Shown here: positions 26,133-28,358 of the stretch, piece by piece | Numbering within the stretch: the first letter of the stretch is position 1 | Layout of the letters: each line of letters opens with the position of its first letter | Assembly: GCA_964513205.1 (NCBI GenBank) | Contig: CAZELP010000021.1 | Coordinates: 1 to 28,358, forward strand | Direction of reading: 5' to 3' | DNA length: 28,358 bases | Origin: JAGVJT01 sp964513205 | GTDB taxonomy: Bacteria; Pseudomonadota; Gammaproteobacteria; Legionellales; Legionellaceae | Program-made: the position numbers and the translations under genes | The notes under the pieces: model-generated | What the model was told of the DNA's origin: nothing | What the model saw: the letters and a program-made list of their open reading frames with translations, nothing else | The model's database searches: none

Positions 26133-26260
26133 TGCTTCTTTTATCCGGACTATGACCGTCGGCTCTGGAATAAAACCAGATCTGCTGACCTCTTTTTTAC
26201 AAAAAAGAGCGCTCGTGGGCTAAAACCACCGGTGGGGACTTACACCCCGCCCTGAAGATT
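26133..26260 (-). ncRNA. FMN riboswitch (RFN element)
   Basis: The minus strand carries the conserved RFN blocks in order: ATCTTCAGGGCGGGGTG, GTCCCCACCGGTGGT, GCCCACGAGCG, a variable A/T-rich hairpin (CTCTTTTTTGTAAAAAAGAG), GGTCAGCAGATCTGGT, CCAGAGCCGACGGTCATAGTCCGGAT and the closing GAAG. Complementary ends ATCTTC and GAAG close P1. FMN binding normally represses riboflavin genes. It lies 75 bases before ribB, on the same strand. The end positions are accurate to a few bases. Confidence 0.95.
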
Positions 26261-26270
26261 AACGGCTCGA

Positions 26271-26298
26271 TTCTTACAAAATTTTTGAATAAATTCAA
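26271..26298 (-). promoter_or_regulatory. Candidate promoter of the FMN riboswitch/ribB transcript
   Basis: Read leftwards, TTGAAT (26293-26298) and TAAGAA (26271-26276) are 16 bases apart, and transcription would start just before the riboswitch P1. The match is moderate; the position fits well. The rest of the 386-base gap between ribB and the next gene holds the riboswitch and the promoter of the next gene. Confidence 0.5.
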
Positions 26299-26359
26299 GA
26301 ATAAATTCTTTGATTAAAAAGAGAGGCTTCTCCCTGTTTATAAAGAATCGCGCAGAAGA

Positions 26360-26387
26360 TTGTGGTTTATTGCTGTCATGGTAATAT
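26360..26387 (+). promoter_or_regulatory. Candidate promoter of the nucleotidyltransferase gene
   Basis: TTGTGG (26360-26365) and TAATAT (26382-26387) are separated by 16 bases, 57 bases before the ATG. The -10 box is good and the -35 box is moderate. It is divergent from the ribB promoter. Confidence 0.45.
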
Positions 26388-26444
26388 GATGAGCGTGAAT
26401 TACACTGGGCATGAGCTCACTAAAAAAGGAATACAACAAACACC

Positions 26445-27608
26445 ATGGAAAGTCGTGAGATCGCTTTGCTATGTACGCTTCTTAAAGCACCAGAAGCAAA
26501 ATTAGAAGTCAAAGACATAGCCGATATAGATTGGCCTATTTTTTATAAGTTGATTGTTCGTCATCGATTATGGCATCGTCTTTTGCCCAAGCTCAATGCG
26601 TTTCTTGAATGCCATCATACGCCTCAAACACTCTCTTTTTTATCTTTGCTTAAGCAGCGTAGTCAGCAAGATCTTATAAAAATAATGCACTTGTATGCAG
26701 AGAGTATACATATTGCCAATTTATTTTCTGAGAAAAAAATACGACATGCTTTTATTAAAGGCATTACACTGAATGAATATCTTTATGGAAGCATGAAAAC
26801 AAGGCCTTCTAAAGACATTGATTTATGGGTTGACCTTGAACATTATGATCAAGCGATGCAAGTTCTTATGGCATTGGGTTATACTCAAAATGAACCACTT
26901 TATGAACTTTCTGGATTTAAAAAGACATATCATTTTAAACATCGATATGACGTGGCTTTTTGGCACCCAAAGAAAAAAATCCTGATCGAGCTTCATTTTA
27001 AACTTGAATATTTAGGTATTCCTTTTTTTTCTTTTGAGAAGGTGGGATTAAAGCAAGTGTCTGTCGGTAACAAGCACATTACAACACTAGAAGATGATGA
27101 ACATCTCTTATTTTTAATGTTACATGGCGCGATACATGGGTGGAATCGATTACGATGGTTAGAGGATATTCATTTGTTTATCCAGCTTAAGGACGCCCAT
27201 TTAGATAAATTATTCGCGTTAGCCGACGAGCTTCAATGCAGGCACATTGTAGAACAAAGCTTATTGCTTTTAATAAGATTTTTCCCGTGTGATCATTTAA
27301 AAATTGCCCCATACCTAACTCGTGTTTCCAGGCAGGCTCGGTCATTGTATAACATGGCTGAATTATTTATCACGTCTCATTATGAGCAAATTGATGGATT
27401 ACGCAATCCCAAATTATTTTTTCTTTATCGTTATTATTTGGTGAGGCTTGCCCCTAAACATAAAAAAATAACGGTACTTTTTTCAGATTTATTTAAACTT
27501 TACCATGCTTTTCCTGATTTCTCGTTTTCTGAGCGATTTTTTTGGTTATATTACTTCGTATACCCATATTGGGTTATTCGATTTTCTTTCATGAGTGCGC
27601 GGAAGTGA
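26445..27608 (+). CDS. Predicted nucleotidyltransferase (NTP_transf_5-type)
   Basis: A 387-residue protein with the signature of uncharacterised nucleotidyltransferases (PF14907 type). Residues 105-106 KG precede the TRPSKDIDLWVD block (119-130), where Asp124 and Asp126 would be the metal-binding pair. IELHFKLE (181-188) supplies the third acidic/His motif, and LMLHGAIHGWNRLRWLEDIHLF (split at 225-231 and 233-245) is the conserved helical part. The substrate is unknown; relatives often sit near exopolysaccharide or peptide-modification genes. The ATG is preceded by AAGGA 14 bases upstream, which is further than usual. The next gene starts 15 bases downstream on the same strand, so the two may be co-transcribed. 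The C-terminal 100 residues are aromatic and basic. Confidence 0.75.
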   Translation: MESREIALLCTLLKAPEAKLEVKDIADIDWPIFYKLIVRHRLWHRLLPKLNAFLECHHTPQTLSFLSLLKQRSQQDLIKIMHLYAESIHIANLFSEKKIRHAFIKGITLNEYLYGSMKTRPSKDIDLWVDLEHYDQAMQVLMALGYTQNEPLYELSGFKKTYHFKHRYDVAFWHPKKKILIELHFKLEYLGIPFFSFEKVGLKQVSVGNKHITTLEDDEHLLFLMLHGAIHGWNRLRWLEDIHLFIQLKDAHLDKLFALADELQCRHIVEQSLLLLIRFFPCDHLKIAPYLTRVSRQARSLYNMAELFITSHYEQIDGLRNPKLFFLYRYYLVRLAPKHKKITVLFSDLFKLYHAFPDFSFSERFFWLYYFVYPYWVIRFSFMSARK

Positions 27609-27623
27609 GCTAAAGAGTGTGTT

Positions 27624-28358
27624 ATGGATGAAATAATTAGTCATATTCGTGCTAATTTTAAAACCAAATTTTTTGTGAGTCGTTTATTTGGATTGACCAG
27701 CAGTATAGGTAGATTATTAAGTCAACCTGAAGCGCCCAATGGATTTGTTTTTATAGAGGCTTTTTGGGCTTCGTCTGAGTCCACTCGTTTGTTTTTTCAA
27801 AGATTGATTCAAGATGAGGCGCTTCAAAGGAGATTTGATGTATTGCTTATCTCGATTGAACTTTTAAAAAATACAGGACTTTGGACGCAAGATAATTTTT
27901 ATACGGTTGAGGCACATGCATCCCCCGATTCTTTAGCTAAAGTACTTTGTGCATTACAAAGCGCAAGTATCTTTACCGAGCTTAATGTGCGTATGGCTGT
28001 TGAGCATAAGTTTATCTCAATTTTAGCTCATGTGCTTTCTAAACTCCAAGTCGCAGGTATCTTGACTGATGCTAATTTTACGACTCTACTTCACCCTTCG
28101 CATGTAAATTTGCTGAATAATAATCGAACGAATTACATTTGGTTTTTCATGCCAAAGCACTCACTTACACAAAGAAATTTTAACCGTCTTATTCATGCCA
28201 GTGAACAAGTGAATGCTTTGGAAGCGATTCCAGAAGCTTTCAACCAAATTGTCGACGAAAACAGAATAAGCAAGATGAGTAGGATTATCAATAACACACA
28301 AAGCACGCATACGGCTTCAATCCATCGTAGCGTTTCAGAAAGCGCCTTGCGATTAAAA
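27624..28358 (+). CDS. Helical-repeat protein, N-terminal part (3' end outside window)
   Basis: The frame from the ATG at 27624 is open to the last base (245 codons), so the gene continues beyond the window. No enzymatic domain seen. Residues about 80-210 contain four degenerate units marked by T..N: GLWTQDNF (85-92), SIFTELNV (115-122), GILTDANF (145-152) and HSLTQRNF (179-186), spaced 30, 30 and 34 residues. After the marker most units have a short helix, His, then a Leu/Ala-rich helix. The last 30 residues seen are Ser/Thr/Asn-rich. I recall similar LTxxNF-type repeats in large putative effectors of Legionellales, but could not check. The weak ribosome-binding site (AAAGAG) is 8 bases upstream. 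It follows the nucleotidyltransferase by 15 bases. Confidence 0.7.
   Translation, partial: MDEIISHIRANFKTKFFVSRLFGLTSSIGRLLSQPEAPNGFVFIEAFWASSESTRLFFQRLIQDEALQRRFDVLLISIELLKNTGLWTQDNFYTVEAHASPDSLAKVLCALQSASIFTELNVRMAVEHKFISILAHVLSKLQVAGILTDANFTTLLHPSHVNLLNNNRTNYIWFFMPKHSLTQRNFNRLIHASEQVNALEAIPEAFNQIVDENRISKMSRIINNTQSTHTASIHRSVSESALRLK
27861..28253 (+). repeat. Four degenerate ~30-residue coding repeats
   Basis: Within the terminal gene, units have the approximate pattern L..agi.T..NF..l..H.....La.vl..L. The Thr of each marker falls at residues 88, 118, 148 and 182. The DNA copies are too diverged to see as nucleotide repeats; the periodicity is visible only in the protein. Confidence 0.6.

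Noticed and set aside
26201..26215. The inverted repeat with T- and A-runs (CTCTTTTTTGTAAAAAAGAG) as a terminator
   Set aside because: It is the variable hairpin within the FMN riboswitch, and no T-tract follows the stem.
1..28358. CRISPR arrays, insertion sequences, integrase genes, rRNA or tRNA genes
   Set aside because: I saw no regularly spaced direct repeats, transposase or integrase motifs, or RNA gene signatures other than the riboswitch.

Overview
The window looks like part of the chromosome of a moderately AT-rich gammaproteobacterium. AcnA, ParE, Mfd, the standalone RibB under an FMN riboswitch and a YafS-like protein are all gammaproteobacterial in style. Several large proteins with membrane segments, coiled coils or helical repeats and no recognisable enzymatic domain make a host-associated relative of Legionella, Coxiella or Berkiella my best guess. 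That taxonomic call is inference; no rRNA, tRNA or secretion-system gene is present to settle it.

Layout. (1) 1-1916 is an AT-richer islet: the tail of a possible S24/LexA-fold protein on the plus strand, converging on a minus-strand pair of a class I methyltransferase and an extended VUT/YhhQ-type transporter. (2) 1959-3756 holds two tandem genes for membrane-anchored coiled-coil proteins of unknown function. (3) 3911-10883 is a four-gene operon read leftwards: outer-membrane factor, periplasmic adaptor, RND pump and, 3 bases on, D-lactate dehydrogenase. (4) 10989-11888 is an EamA/DMT exporter. (5) 11970-14759 encodes a 929-residue orphan protein with a tandem internal duplication near its C-terminus and its own good promoter. 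(6) 14853-24551 is a tight run of housekeeping genes read leftwards: parE, acnA, mfd and ETF-ubiquinone oxidoreductase. (7) 24649-25410 (YafS-like methyltransferase, plus strand) converges on ribB (minus strand), with a shared terminator. An FMN riboswitch and a candidate Shine-Dalgarno-sequestering hairpin precede ribB. (8) 26445-28358, plus strand, holds a predicted nucleotidyltransferase of the NTP_transf_5 type, followed by an open-ended gene with about four degenerate 30-residue helical repeats.

How the genes fit together. The RND operon should make one tripartite drug or solute exporter. AcnA and ETF-QO belong to central and respiratory metabolism, while ParE and Mfd maintain DNA; their grouping seems to be simple co-transcription. 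RibB feeds riboflavin synthesis, and the sequence suggests FMN feedback at the level of translation. The most novel material is the set of orphan proteins (tandem coiled-coil pair, 929-residue protein, terminal repeat protein), which are candidates for secreted or host-interaction factors, and the AT-rich transporter/methyltransferase islet. Several start codons were moved from the longest open frame using ribosome-binding sites, signal-peptide shape or conserved residue numbering.
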